64,000 bases of DNA. Origin: Glossina fuscipes. Lineage: Eukaryota; Arthropoda; Insecta; Diptera; Glossinidae. The stretch is taken from positions 29,029,584 to 29,093,583 of the forward strand of contig NW_023998414.1 in NCBI RefSeq assembly GCF_014805625.2, read 5' to 3'. The notes beneath the pieces are model-generated. The model saw only the letters and a list, made by a program, of their open reading frames with translations, was not told where the DNA came from and searched no databases. Of the stretch, positions 1 through 12,275 are shown one piece after another; the first letter of the stretch is position 1; every line of letters starts with the position of its first letter. The translations under genes were made by a program, and so were the position numbers.

Positions 1-716
1 ATAAATCTTATTCTCCTTGTTTCTTCGGAAATGATGATGATATTCGGGTATAATAAATTTTTTTTATGATTATTCTAATACCCCAGAAATGATTGATGCT
101 CCTGACTGGATTATTTCTGATAACTGAGTAGTAGTTACGCTACGTAAATTTCAGCACACTTATTGTTGTTGCATTCGGTGAAAAACCATGCATGGATCTA
201 AAAAGAAATGGACATTGATTGTTCACAAATTTGTATATGACGACATTTGTAATTTAATTTCATTCTTCTCAGCGATTAATGCTTAGCTCCGATGGAAGTT
301 GGTTGGAAAGTCAATTTCCCCCTGTGTTGGAAATACAATGAACCGCTCTAATTATTGTACTTTGCTAATTAAGAATACATTTAATATTTTCGAGAGGAAT
401 AAGGAAGACTACAATAATGCGCACTCTATTAGACGAGCCTACTTCCCACAAATTTCGAGACTTTTTCCGCATCTTCTAAATCTGCTTACATAACAAATTA
501 TTTGTGCTTCTTAGCGTTACGATCATTTTCGTTTACGGGTTTTTTGAATGCGTTAAAAGTAAAGTTTGCCTTTTTTCATTCCATGTATTTGAATAGCAAA
601 TGATTGCTGCTTCCGACGTCTATCGTTGTAGGATCAAATGTTTCCCTTCCCTGAAGTAGTGTCGATTTGTCATCACCTTTGTTATTCATTATTTGTATTT
701 TTGTGGTGTTAATATA

Positions 717-750
<34 letters not shown>

Positions 751-934
751 TTTTAAATAATTCGAGTCGTCGTGTTGCCTGCTCTTAGCATACCTAACGG
801 TATTTGTAAGACGGTTTAGGTATCCACTTTAGCCTACACAATCATAATTTGAACTGAACTATGACCTTGTAACCCGTATTATATTTAGTTTTTCAAATGT
901 TTGCGGTTTTATACGTTTGTTATACCTATCATCG
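1..934. other. Gene-free AT-rich DNA with TA/poly-T tract
   Basis: No reading frame here resembles a known protein, and the one short open frame (299-493) has no recognisable motif. The clearest structure is a (TA)n run followed by a long T run at about 711-755. I see no promoter or RNA gene. Confidence 0.5.
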
Positions 935-1624
935 AACGATTGGGGCCGGGGGAGGTATATTCATTTTGGAGAAATGTTTGCAACGCCCACAAGGAAGCTG
1001 CCGAGACATCAGAAAATATTTATGTATATTCTTGAGCAGCATCAAATTCTGAATCGATTTAAGCATGTCCATCTGTCCGTCTGTGTGTGATGCCTGTTGT
1101 AAACTTTCTTCTTCTAGCCGCAAAAATGAAGCTGAAAATTGGTTGTTTGCCTATTAGTCAAAAACCATAGCAGATGGTAGAGAAATTCGGGCACATATTC
1201 TATGAGTGGCGCTATATTACCTCTACAAAAAATTGACTATGTCTATCCAATATTATAGTGTATCAAAATTTAATTTTTTTTTTTAATATCTTTATAAGAA
1301 CCTTATAGTGCATATAAATTCTTGGCCAGTTTCAAATTTGTAATGCACCTAAATATGTCCGTCTGTCTGTATTTGTATTAACATTTTCCCGTTAGCGAAA
1401 ATGAAGACATCGCTTACAAATTTGCAAAAGAGTTGACTTTTTCGAGAACACGCCTCTACAATGCTCGCACGCTTATATGACAAAAGGCTTTATTTTGAAT
1501 ATAGAAAAAATTAACCGTGCCCACTCGATTATTATAGAGCATCAAAATTTTACTTTCTCACTTTTGTTGTTTTGTTTAGAATAACGGTGATGGGTGTAAA
1601 AGATTCGTTCACGACCGAATATAA
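935..1624 (-). repeat. GTCY-type dispersed repeat, copy 1
   Basis: This stretch holds two GTCY tracts on the + strand (near 1071-1082 and 1357-1370). It aligns by eye, in reverse orientation, with the long copy at 48068-48950. Shared blocks include the 'ggccagtttcaaattt' block, the 'atccaatattatagtgtatcaaa' region, and the block around 'gcaacgcccacaaggaag'. Its right end carries 'ggtgatgggtgtaaaa' followed by an imperfect TTCG...CGAA hairpin at about 1606-1622. In drosophilids such GTCY-bearing elements (mini-me/DINE-1) are non-autonomous Helentron relatives. That assignment here is inference. No coding capacity is seen. Confidence 0.6.
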
Positions 1625-4107
1625 TTTTTTTATTTTTGTCTTATTGTCATTAATTTGCGTCTTTAAACAATCATTATGAATAGGTTTAATTAAACTTTTT
1701 AAAAAAAGATATTATCAACACTAGAACTACCGACGTTTTCTCTCTCTATATATATATATATATATATGTATTTCTACCAGAGTGAGTTAATGTAATTCAC
1801 TTTGACACATTCATCCATCGATTGTAAAGATAAGGTAAAAATACGAGTGCGTTCTTGCCATTGACATGGCGACAATAGACGAGAAGTTGTGTCAATTACG
1901 AAGAAGATCTGAATATATTTCAGGAACGGTGCTACAACGATATTTGTCAGGGCCATCCATATGGTCGGCCCAGAAATATGTCTTGTTAATAACCCTACAC
2001 TCAAGAATTAAATAATTTAATTATCAGGCATAAGTTTGACAAATGCACACACACATACATACACACACGTAGATATATTCATTACGTTTATTGCAAAAAC
2101 AATAGGATTTGGCAATGTTCGTATCGAGAAGAACCTTTTTTTTTTTTGAACTTTTCAACCAAACATTCCATCGTTTCGAATTTTTGTTCTTGGAAAGTTG
2201 TTTTTTTTTTTCTCATCGTACTCTGCCCTTGCAAGTTTTAACGCGTTCATTAGCAAGTTCCTGTGTAATTTGGATTCAACATTTTTTTATGCTTCTGTTT
2301 TTATTACCGATTTTTCGGTGTAAAATCCATTCCTTGATTTTTAATAGATGAGTTTCATATTTTCATAAATCAGTCCAAATCTATTCGTTTGCGAGCGAAT
2401 TGTCGCTCTTCAATTTTTCGAATCAAACATATCTAAATGATGTCTTGGAGTCAGTCTCTCTATACTCTTATTAAACGTTCCGCGAAAGAAGGAAGTCAAT
2501 TTGCGGCTTACGACTCCTTTAACTTTCGTCAGGTGTCTATTTTAACGCTGCCGAAAACTTCTTAACGAGATGATGACTCATCTTGGAATTATTGTCGTTA
2601 TTATAGTAATTAAATTTTCTCAAAATAAAATTCAAATAGCATTAAACGGTAAAAGAACGAAGAATAGTAATTAAAAAATCGTTCAATAAACATAAACACG
2701 GAATGAGTACGAAATCAAATATTTAACCGTCAAGTACGAGCGTATTAGTGAACCGAGGCGTACCAATGTAGGGACTACAATAATGTTATGTAATAAATGT
2801 TCTAGTGACATTTGTTGTAAATAGTAGACAAATTGCTTTAGTTTCTTGTCTGTTGTGGGCGTGTCTTCAGCCAGATCCCGTATAATAACTTTTTGCTTAG
2901 TTAACGGTGCAATACGTGCGCCAAATTTTAGCATCAAAGTGAGTCGAATTGATTCGCTTTGGTAGAAATAGATATACGTTAACGGATAAGTGGATATCCG
3001 GAAACCGGGACAGGTAGGATAAAAGTCAGTTAAAAAGGATTTAGAAGAACATGCATGGCTTTATAAGTCGTTTTATTTTTTTCTTTGAAGCTCGAAAATT
3101 GGAATGAACGAAATTAAGAGGGGAAACCGGAAGCAAAAATATTCACAGATATTGAGATATGAGAATTTCTGTTAAATGATCATGTTGATAATTAATTGAC
3201 CCACAAAAAACACAATAACAAATAACAAACAAATAAATATATATGAAAAAAAAAGAAGAAAAATACACATAGAAAACTGTAAACATAAACGTATTGTAAT
3301 AATAATTAATATTTAGAAGATTTTTCAGCAAACGATGAAATAACGTAAAATGTAATAATTAAATTTAAATGAGTGTTGACGATGATGTGAAGAGAGTAAA
3401 TCATTGTAATGTTCATAACGACACTTCTTTATTACTCTCAATGTTCTTCCTTATCAGTAGCTCGTATCAAATCAATTAAATTTTTTTTTTTTTTTTTGGT
3501 TCTTTTTTTGTTTTTTCTTTAATAGGCTTGATAAAGAATTTATTGAACATTTTGTAAAGGATTTGTCTAGCGAGCCGTTTACCCCCAAAATAATGGGATA
3601 TGAATGAATTGTTGTTTAAATAATTTTATTAAATTTTTGAGAATGTATTTAATGATATTATTGATAGTCTATGTTATTATTGTAAGTGTACAGTTATCAT
3701 TTTTTTTTTTTTTTTTTTCCTTTATATATTATACGTGAAATTTATTTTTATTTAAAATATAAGAAGAAAAAAAATATCAGCAGCATATGATATGATATGA
3801 GAAGAATTGCATAAATAGCGTTTAAGAAATTTTTTAAAGAAATTATTTCAATATATCAATTTGAAATGATTGAAGAGCAATGTTATTACCCGCCCCATTT
3901 TCCTAAAGAAATAAAAAAGATAAAAGCTGTTGTAATTTTTATTTATTTTTTTTTTATTTTTTATTTCTATGTTCACAATAGCTTCTCTTTTAATAATTTA
4001 TGCGTTAAAAAGCAAAGACTTATATATAAAAAAAAAAAAAAAAAGTAAAACTTTTATATGCTTTTTAAGTTATTGTTGTAATGAAGTGCAACGTTTTAAT
4101 ATCGTTC

Positions 4108-4154
<47 letters not shown>

Positions 4155-5075
4155 ATTATTTCGAGCTTAATTTTTTTTCTTTTTATTATTTTAATTATTA
4201 CATAAGTCGCAATTATTGCTGAATATATTTGCTATTGTTTAGAGAACCATAATCAAGCCATAATTAATAAGTCTGTTGCGTTACTTTTTCATATTTTAAC
4301 AATTAATAAAATTTTACTAAATATAGAGAAAATGTTTCTTCTATTTATATGCATTAAAGTAATAATAATAATAAGGTTAATCGTATATTTTTATTTTATG
4401 CTTTAACGACTATTCGGAGTTATAAAAAATTGAGAAAATTGAGTCTTTGATTATGATCGCTCTGCTCAAACTTTATAAACTTTGTAAACTTGAACGTCTG
4501 TCTGCTGGGAATTGTAGTAAAATAATGAAAATAAGTCTCTTCTTTCTTGTCGCAATTATCCAACGAAAATATTCAGTTCTTTTAAATTGCTCTTCAAAAA
4601 TGCCGCGCAAACTGATTATGAGCACAATGTCCATTTGTCAAGAATGATAATGATAATGATGATGATGCGGTTTATGGATATTACTTTAGATTTATATTTG
4701 TAAATTTGCTGTAACCGAATATTGTTCTATAACTTAATGGCCAAATTTTTGCCAAGTTATCTAATGGTGCGTATCTGTTGAAAAAAAAAAAAAAAAACGC
4801 AATCGTTCTGTAATTGTACACAATATCCATAAAAAAGAAGAAAAACGAAAGAGAAAAATGTTAATTTAAGAGGTCTCCCGTAAGCGCTGCCATTCGATTA
4901 TTCGAATAGATGGCAGATTTGATTCGACAAATAATAATTCATCGTCAGATGTTGTGCGGCTTCTTACATATTTATTTAAATCGGCAGATTGATTGTAAAT
5001 GCACAGTTTGCCGTACCATCATAATCATCATTGAAAAATTAAGAATATATTAATTACTTTTTCTTTAACTAAGAT
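1625..5075. other. Gene-free AT-rich DNA with microsatellites
   Basis: I find no supported gene. The stretch contains TC/TA repeats near 1740-1768, CA/ATAC repeats near 2042-2072, T homopolymers near 3481-3498 and 3700-3718, an A run near 4028-4044, and a (TTA)n array at about 4109-4153. Short open frames (for example 2109-2351) are dominated by low-complexity phenylalanine runs and are not supported as genes. Confidence 0.5.
4109..4153. repeat. (TTA)n microsatellite
   Basis: About 14-15 uninterrupted TTA units are seen directly. The flanks do not match the SINE bodies elsewhere in the window, so this is not read as a SINE tail. Confidence 0.9.
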
Positions 5076-5288
5076 TTAGAAAGATCTCAGCAAGCATCTG
5101 TGTTCCCTAACCGTCATCAAATTCGTCCAAGTTCGCTTGCACTTCTTCGGTATTGACGAAACTTCGTAAAATTTTGAAGCAAGAACTTGATAAGTTAATC
5201 GGGGGAACGAATAAGTTTGATTGGTGAACGTGGCACTTAGCAGCAAGAAAATTAAAGTGAATAGAAGCGACATAGATGAAGAATTCAT
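5076..5288 (-). CDS. Possible small secreted protein or first exon, unknown
   Basis: A 70-codon minus-strand frame starts with ATG at 5288. It opens with a credible signal peptide: a short polar start, a leucine/phenylalanine-rich core around residues 7-19, then a small-residue region and a likely cleavage near residue 25-27. The rest is short and basic and matches no family I recognise. In the second half the +1 frame reads an acidic segment (VNTEEVQANLDEFDDG) that looks more natural than the annotated frame. This suggests a frameshift, an exon boundary (a GGTTAGG follows), or a pseudogene. It is isolated: the nearest supported gene is 7 kb away. It could equally be a chance frame. Confidence 0.25.
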   Translation of the reverse strand: MNSSSMSLLFTLIFLLLSATFTNQTYSFPRLTYQVLASKFYEVSSIPKKCKRTWTNLMTVREHRCLLRSF

Positions 5289-5312
5289 AATTTTTGACTT
5301 TTAGAGAACTTA

Positions 5313-5343
5313 TAAGAGCCGTCGTCGTCGTCGTCGTCGTCGT
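5313..5343. repeat. (GTC)n trinucleotide repeat
   Basis: About nine consecutive GTC units are seen directly. They lie just upstream of the possible minus-strand secreted frame, in what would be its 5' flank. Confidence 0.9.
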
Positions 5344-8300
5344 GTCTTATAATAATAGTTTTTAATCGGCCGATTAATAGGCCTAATAAGTAAATGCGAA
5401 ACCGTTTTCATAAATTTTTCTTAGGTGGTGGGTGTTTAAGCCAATAACGCTTCCTTATATGTTTTTTAAAATTAATTTATAAACTTTTAATAGAGAAAAT
5501 CATGTCGAAATCTATTAAAATTTGAAAAATATTTATAAATACTATCCGCAAATTTCCCCAAATTTACTAAATAAAATGTACTGATCGAAATTTAGTTTTA
5601 GAAATTACATAAAACGATCTCTCTAGGTGGTGGATGAAAAGGTGGATTAAAGAACACTGAACCCTCATTATTTTCTGTTTAAAAAGCCATTAAAAAAGCT
5701 GATAAGAGCTCTGGTTGTCAAGCTTCCTAAAATTTATTAACAGTTTAAAACGGAATCGGCCCTATCATACCAAATAATAAAGACGATCTCTTCAATTATT
5801 GATCCGGTTTTAAAGTGAACTTATAGGGATAGGCGAATCTTTTCACATATGTTCTTCATATATGAATAGTTTTCTCAAAATGGCTTAAAGGGGATAAGAT
5901 TTACATTAAATTTTGGAAAATTTGGTTATTATCGGTCCACTAATGGGATGCGTTTTTTCATTGAAAATTGATAAACTTTTATATAGGATCGATCGTCTTT
6001 ATGGCATGGGAACAGTATTGATTTTGTGTTGATTTTAAGCCGGTTTTGTTAAAAACTATTACTTTTGTTTTTTTTCTTTATGTGTTTTTTAAGAATTTTT
6101 GAAGTGATTTTTTAAAGTTTAAAAACAAAAAAAACAAAAAAAAAAAAAAAGAAGCAAAAATATTAAAATATCGCTTCCAACTGAGATTTTATGAAAACTT
6201 ATGAATAATACATCTAAAATTATTATGGACTAGAATTTCAAAAAAAAAAAAAAAAAAAACAAATACACATACATGTACCAGTAAAAAAAAAAACAAAAGT
6301 ATTTAGATTACCTCGATAATTAAGAAGAAATATTTAATTTTTTTTCAAAATTAATGTATAAAGACTTCACACACACACACACACACACACACATCATATA
6401 CACGAAGATCCCGCAAAAACATACATTTAGACGATTCATTAATAACGAATGGATATTAGCGTAATATCCTTATTGCAATTTCATTCAGATTTACATACAT
6501 TTCAATTTGTACACAAAAAATATATCATCAACACCATGTTGTTAGCGAATACTTTTTAATGATGTGCAAGAAAAAAGTTATAGTCAAGGCAGCTATAATA
6601 TCTTCTTACACAGCGATTATTTATAATTATATTATTTTATTAACATTAATTATATGAACAACCGCTACTTACAAACACCCAACAAAAAAAAAAAAAACAA
6701 AAAAAGTTTATTAATTGTAATTAGTTTATAATATATTTAATTGAACCGATAGAAATCTCTTGTAAAATTTTTATTATTATTATTATTATGAAAATCGTAA
6801 AAGGAAAACAATTTTTCTTTCTATTTTTTTTTTTGTGTAAAATGTAAAAACAAGCAATTTATCTTTTTGTAAAAACAACTATATATAAAAATATGTATGT
6901 ATGTATATACATGTATATACATATACATATATATATAGAAAATATATAAATACGTTAATAATGAAGAGAATAAACATAACAATCCTTCAAAAAAAAAAAA
7001 AAAGAAGAAAAATTAAATGAAAAAAAAAAAAATTTTAAAATAAATAATAAAACTCTCGCCCATACTTTGCTCGATCAATGCAAATATGGGCGATAAAAAA
7101 CTTAAAAAATAGACAACGCTTTGTTTCATTCATTATTCGAATAAGACCAGACATGTTTCTAAAGTAAAAGAACTATAATAGAGGCATGGAGACGTGTGCC
7201 TGGTTAGAATTTGTCATTCCTGCTTCCATAATTGTTTAAATGAATTAATACAAATATTATATAGGATATTATATTATAAGATTAGATGGTCAGTTTTTTC
7301 ACTTAGAATGATAAAGATTTTTTTTTCGCGTATCGTAGCTTTCGTCAACAATGGCGTTAGTAGTTACTCTCGCATTTTAAGCTAGCTCTTCAGTTTGGTG
7401 CTTGAACCGGGCGTGATTACCGTCTTTATGAAGAAACCGATTAAGTCGATTAAGTCAAAAATTATCAAAAATTATATCATATAAAAAAAATTGGTTTAAT
7501 TAAATTTTTATTTTAATGAACTAATGAAAGCTTGAAACGTTCAAGTAATGAGTGAAAAATTTGACTTTTATGCATAATTATAGAAAAATGTTTTTTATTT
7601 ATTCTTGGCCTTTCCATGTCAGTCTTATGACTAGCATTACAAGCAAATGACAATCATCCACATCGTGGTACTTAATATAGAATCAAGGCGGTCAACTTGT
7701 CGCCTACTACTCTTCAATCCCTTTCATTTCGTATATAAATACAATTCGCCATTTTTTCGCGGTTATCATTTAGAATATCCGAATAAACTGACTGAACTAC
7801 ATTGTTATAAAAGCTATCAAAAGCAATTTTTTATACTTGTGCAAATATCGGTTATAGACGTTTATATATGTCGTTGAGATATCTTGGAATATTGGCAGCT
7901 CTAGCACTTGCAAGTTGACATATGTATTGGTGCTAAGCGGTAATCATTTACTTGCTACCTTGTTAGCAGCACTGGCTTATCTATGCCTATATGCTTGCTG
8001 TTGTGCTTGCATTTTCGCTCCTGTTCAATCGTGAGAATTGAATGCGAGACACAGGCATCATTTTAGATTTAGAACGCATAGAAAATCTTTCAGCTAAATT
8101 AAGTAAATTTGATTTTTTTAATGTTAAGTCAATATAGTATTTAATAAATGCTCCAAACAATGCAATAGCACGATAGATAGTTGGTTTGACATGATCAGGT
8201 TCATACTCGCATTTCATGTGCGAAAATGATCGAAACCTGATGTATACGTAACTGCTTTCAACAATTCACCAATATATCCGGCTGTGAGCCATTCGACACC
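5344..8300. other. Gene-free AT-rich DNA
   Basis: No supported gene. A-runs (for example 6241-6259), a (CA)n array at about 6368-6392, TA-rich DNA near 6895-6960 and scattered T/A tracts dominate. Around 5760-6010 'ataaagacgatc' recurs in inverted orientation, hinting at an old unidentified insertion. Open frames at 7194-7385, 7647-7877 and 7987-8217 show no motif. Confidence 0.45.
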
Positions 8301-8629
8301 AAACATTATCTGTTCGATAATGACGTCTAAAATGAGGCGTGGACAAAAGAAATTTTGTTCTCTGTAGCTGGGAGGGGGGTTCCCGGCAGGCGAATACTTT
8401 AGCTAGAGCAATGCGACGAAAGTTTTTAGGCCTGTATTGTAGGTTTCAGGAAACTAACAATCGACTACAATTATGGCATTGCGCTTGGAAGAGTGCTCCA
8501 AGACAGTCTTGCCTACGGTTCCAGGAATGAAAAACAAGTCTTCTAGCCGCATCAGATTTAGAAACGCTCATTGAAAAATTTAGCTCCAGTTTATCTACGT
8601 GTTAGGAAATGTAGGCTGAAGTCATTAGC

Positions 8630-9575
8630 ATGCGCATGATCGTTGTCCTTACCATAAAGCCCTTGATGGAAGTGGTAATTGACAGACTATGTGGTCAAAA
8701 TATTTTAGAACCATTGGCATTTACTGATCGTGTCACGCCAGTTGTTCTTGCAGTAAAAACGATCGATCAATCGGAATATGCGGCGATTATAAATTGATAG
8801 TGAACAAAGCACGTTAAATGCATCATTTTAAAGTACTAATCTCCAGCACTCATCTGGTTTCATTTGATTGACGGCAATACTTTTGCAAAAATTGATATCG
8901 CGCAGGCCTATCAACGGTTGCCAGTAGAAGATGCGACAGTCCTTGCACAAAGAATAGGGCAAATGAATAGTTTCGTAGCTTAATTGAAAACTTATTTCGT
9001 GGCTTCCGTGGCTTTTTACCTCATTTTGACAATGGAAAACAATGGAGAACATCGAACATCTAGCAGCTGACGATTTCCTTAATCGCATCGGCAGGCTATT
9101 TCATGAGGGACAACAGGACGAATACAGTTTTTCAATATGCTGCTAAATTCAAAGGTGCAAGCTACGCAAGACACTCTACCACCTGAGGATAAGAAACCAT
9201 TGCAGGCTTTTTTGGATCTTGTGAATTTTTACCTGTCGCTCTTGCCACATAAAGCGCCACAATAGCTGAGTCACAGCATCGATTGCCAGATGAAAACATT
9301 CGAAAGAACTGGCATAAGGAATATTAAATCGCTACCTATTCCCCGTACACACTACAATGAAGTACACTGCCATTAGCATTCGCAAGCGATGCATATGGCA
9401 TTGGAGCGGTTTCAAGTCATCAAACGATTGACGTATCAGAAAAACCTAAGGCTTTTTGTTTAAGAATGTTGCCGAACATCGAATAGAATTACGAGCAAGT
9501 TGACAAAACGGCTTCGAGTTTGACACTTAAGGCATGCCTTCGACGGGTAGTACGAATAGAGCGAGAAATACTACT
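8630..9575 (+). mobile_element. Decayed Gypsy (mag-type) retrotransposon pol
   Basis: This is a relic of an LTR-retrotransposon polymerase, broken by stops and frameshifts. Several reverse-transcriptase landmarks read in order on the + strand. Before the catalytic region is the segment EPLAFTDRVTPVVLAVK (8711-8761). Then come a VNKAR-like piece, the KIDIAQAYQRLPVEDAT motif (about 8888-8938), and a later stretch PEDKKPLQAFLDLVNFY (about 9184-9234). The RNase-H-like region shows FASDAYGIGAVSSHQ (about 9378-9422) followed by NYEQVDK. This order and wording match the RT-RNase H region of mag/K02A2.6-like Gypsy elements. The YxDD box is not readable and I find no LTRs. It is non-functional; the family assignment rests on motif memory. 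Confidence 0.7.
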
Positions 9576-10454
9576 TCTCATCCTGGAATTGTAGAAATGA
9601 AAGCGTTAGCAAGCAGTTATATCTGGTTGCGGTCCAAGTTGATGCGACTGTTGGCCTACGTGGCAAATGTTGATATCATCGTTTTCTTATGACTCGATCG
9701 TGCATATTCAACAGGTGCTTAGATTTTGTGTGAATTAATTGCCCCATAATTATAAATTAATAAAGTATTAAATTGGTACTGTGTTATGCTAATAAAGTAA
9801 TAAATATTTTCAATGGTATAAGAATATGTGAATGTGTATATATATGTTTCATTTTGTATATGTATATATATATACATATTTTTTATTATGATCATCTACA
9901 CTACTTACGATACAGGGTAGTTTAAATTAGTGAAGGATGTATGTAACATCTAGAAGGAGTTAAGATTTATTACATTTTTTTTTCAATATTTCTCGATAGT
10001 TTTTTCTTAATCTCCTCCCATTTAGTCCTTGATACGTTAGGTCAACTTTTATATAGTGAAAAGTTCTCACTGCCAATAAATAGTTCATGATGAAAATTCG
10101 TACATAATAAGAAATTGAAATAAAAGTTAACTGTACCAAATTTGCATTAGGCAAGTCCATGTTTTTGATTCCACGTCATCTGAAATATGAATCAAATCAA
10201 ATAGTTCTGCTGACGAATATAGGTGAAAAATAATAAGATATCTGAAAAGAAGATATAAGAGATGCCATTAGCATTCTAGCTTCTCAAAGTTCAATTTCTG
10301 CGACTTGGTGTGGAAAAGTGTTCGAAGTTTGACTTTGTCCGACTGCAATGTTATGGAACTTATTCTGTATTAATTTAGTTTAGCTGACATAATTGCGATA
10401 TACTTTCGAGAATAATTTTATTTTTTTTACTGGTTTGATGGTAAAAGTTAATAT
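9576..10454. other. Gene-free DNA
   Basis: After the Gypsy relic the sequence becomes AT-rich, with TA/ATAC runs near 9835-9880 and no recognisable protein. The short minus frame at 9960-10160 has no motif. Confidence 0.45.
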
Positions 10455-10520
10455 AACAACGGGTAAGAAACGGATTTTATTCGGTTCTGGCCGAATCCAT
10501 CAGACCCGTCACTTTTCTCT
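10455..10520. repeat. Solo hairpin end of GTCY-type repeat
   Basis: ATTCGG-ttctgg-CCGAAT (10479-10496) forms a hairpin. It is followed by a CAGACCCGTCAC block like the ends of the fuller copies at 14555, 50780 and 57495. Only the hairpin end is recognisable, so this is a truncated copy. Confidence 0.45.
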
Positions 10521-10671
10521 TAAAAGTAAACCGGCAAAATGAACACAATTGCGGTACTGCGTACTACTGGATAGGCGTGATTGATATCTTCCCATTTTCT
10601 ACTGCATAGATACTGCAAGATTATCCATAAAATACACTTGAAAATTTTTATCACTATATCTGTTGTGGAAA

Positions 10672-11046
10672 CTAAGTACTGATCCGCTGACGTTGTTGTT
10701 CCGTGAGTTGAATTTGGGCAATTTTTGCAAAATCTGAGCCCGATATTTCCACGAACAAGGGAATGTTCTCTGCAAATAATGCACGGAACATTCTTAGATC
10801 GAGTCGCAATTTAATACTGATCTGTATACTTTGCACGGCCTCTATTAGACGTTGTAAACAAATGTCAAAGTGCATATACTCGCATCCTACGTTGATGGGT
10901 ATAAAAGGGTCTAATATGCGAACTTTTACGATGAAAACGTTATGTAGATGCATTCTTTGGAAACCACCAGCAATAAGGATTCGTTTTCTCGGGCAACAAA
11001 GTCTACTTCGTAGTACTTTTTGTCGGAAGTGTGAACAAAATTTGCC
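10672..11046 (-). CDS. Uninterrupted 124-codon open stretch, unknown
   Basis: The minus strand is open from just after a TAA at 11047-11049 down to a stop at 10672. The first ATG inside is at 10953 (93 codons). The translation is balanced in composition, without the F/K/N/I bias of chance frames in this window, and contains FIVKVRILDPFIPINVGCEY and later FVEISGSDFAKIAQIQLTEQ. I do not recognise it. A second frame overlaps its end (10599-10784), so a frameshifted continuation is possible. It may be a decayed transposon protein or an exon of an unseen gene. Confidence 0.25.
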   Translation of the reverse strand, partial: GKFCSHFRQKVLRSRLCCPRKRILIAGGFQRMHLHNVFIVKVRILDPFIPINVGCEYMHFDICLQRLIEAVQSIQISIKLRLDLRMFRALFAENIPLFVEISGSDFAKIAQIQLTEQQRQRIST

Positions 11047-11049
11047 TTA

Positions 11050-12170
11050 ATAAATTAGGATCACTTCAGTTCACGTTCTATCCCCCCTTTTTATATTTGC
11101 TTACTTGTTCTTTTGGAATATTCAAGAAGCCCTCAAACCTTGCGAAGGCAACGATTGAGATTAAAGTTAAAAGTTAAATTTTCAAGCATTCGCAGGTGTA
11201 TTTTAAATAGGCAGAAAGAGTGGCACTCGTAGTGAGGAACATGGGGCAGGTTTACAGTTCTCGTGTTTTGGGAAATTTTACATTTGATATTGAGCAAAGT
11301 CCATACGCTGTCGAGCACTATTCGTTGAAAGTTCCTCGACCGATCTCAAAACCGAAAATTACATTCGATCTAGCTCGACCGACTTATAATGTGAGATGAG
11401 TGCGTATTTTACATAGCCCTTAAGTAGGTGCTATAGAAAACATTCTGTTCGGCTATGATAATTACGGGAAAGTTTCGACAAGAGGTGTCACAAAGGTTTG
11501 TATGTATGTGCAAATGCGTAATGTATGCAATAGAATAATAATAATATTAAATATAAATATTCCATATTTTGATAATTGAAAGTATGTAAGAGCACGATAT
11601 GTATGTATTTATGTTTTATTGATAAATTTGCTGCAAAGACAAATAACTGGCTAAGGTCTGTCAATATAAAGCTGTGTTCATCAATTCAATGGCGAATAGA
11701 AGTACACCAGAACTTCTCGGGATTCTATAACATTTATGTACTTTTAGTTGGCCATATAGTCAGGTTCGTATATCATTTCATGTGTTGTTTAGAAATTCTA
11801 AAGCGTTATACTGTACTAACGAAAAAATAACTGTATAGGTGAGTGTGAGGCAAAATTTCATTTACGTTAGACTTTGTAAAAATTTAAGTACAAATTTTGG
11901 ACATTTTTATGTTAATTAAAATTGAACATTTACCCAAATTCATCGGAGCAGAACAGGCCTTAGCCATTATGCAAATCCATAGAAAAGATTATTTGAGGAC
12001 CAAACAACGCAGACGACTTTGTAAACATCTTAGTTTACGCGATTGATGACTGACACTGAAATGATGTATAACTAACTAACTAACTAACTAACTAACTGAT
12101 GAATGCAACTGAAGACAATAAATGAGAAGTAAAGCAAATCCAGTTTTCTCAGCCAATACCTGCATCTATA
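11050..12170. other. Gene-free flank upstream of the protease
   Basis: No supported gene or clear promoter. A (TAAC)n array of seven units lies at about 12070-12097. The 84-codon + frame at 11576-11830 has no motif I can place. Confidence 0.45.
12070..12097. repeat. (TAAC)n tetranucleotide repeat
   Basis: Seven tandem TAAC/AACT units are seen directly, about 180 bp upstream of the proposed protease start. Confidence 0.9.
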
Positions 12171-12275
12171 ATGAATACGCAGCAATTGCAAACAAAAAAA
12201 AAAAAAGAATGCTATGGAAATCTGAGCAGCAGCAGTCGTTTTTTATTGTTGCCGGTGAAAGCATTTATTTTTGCA

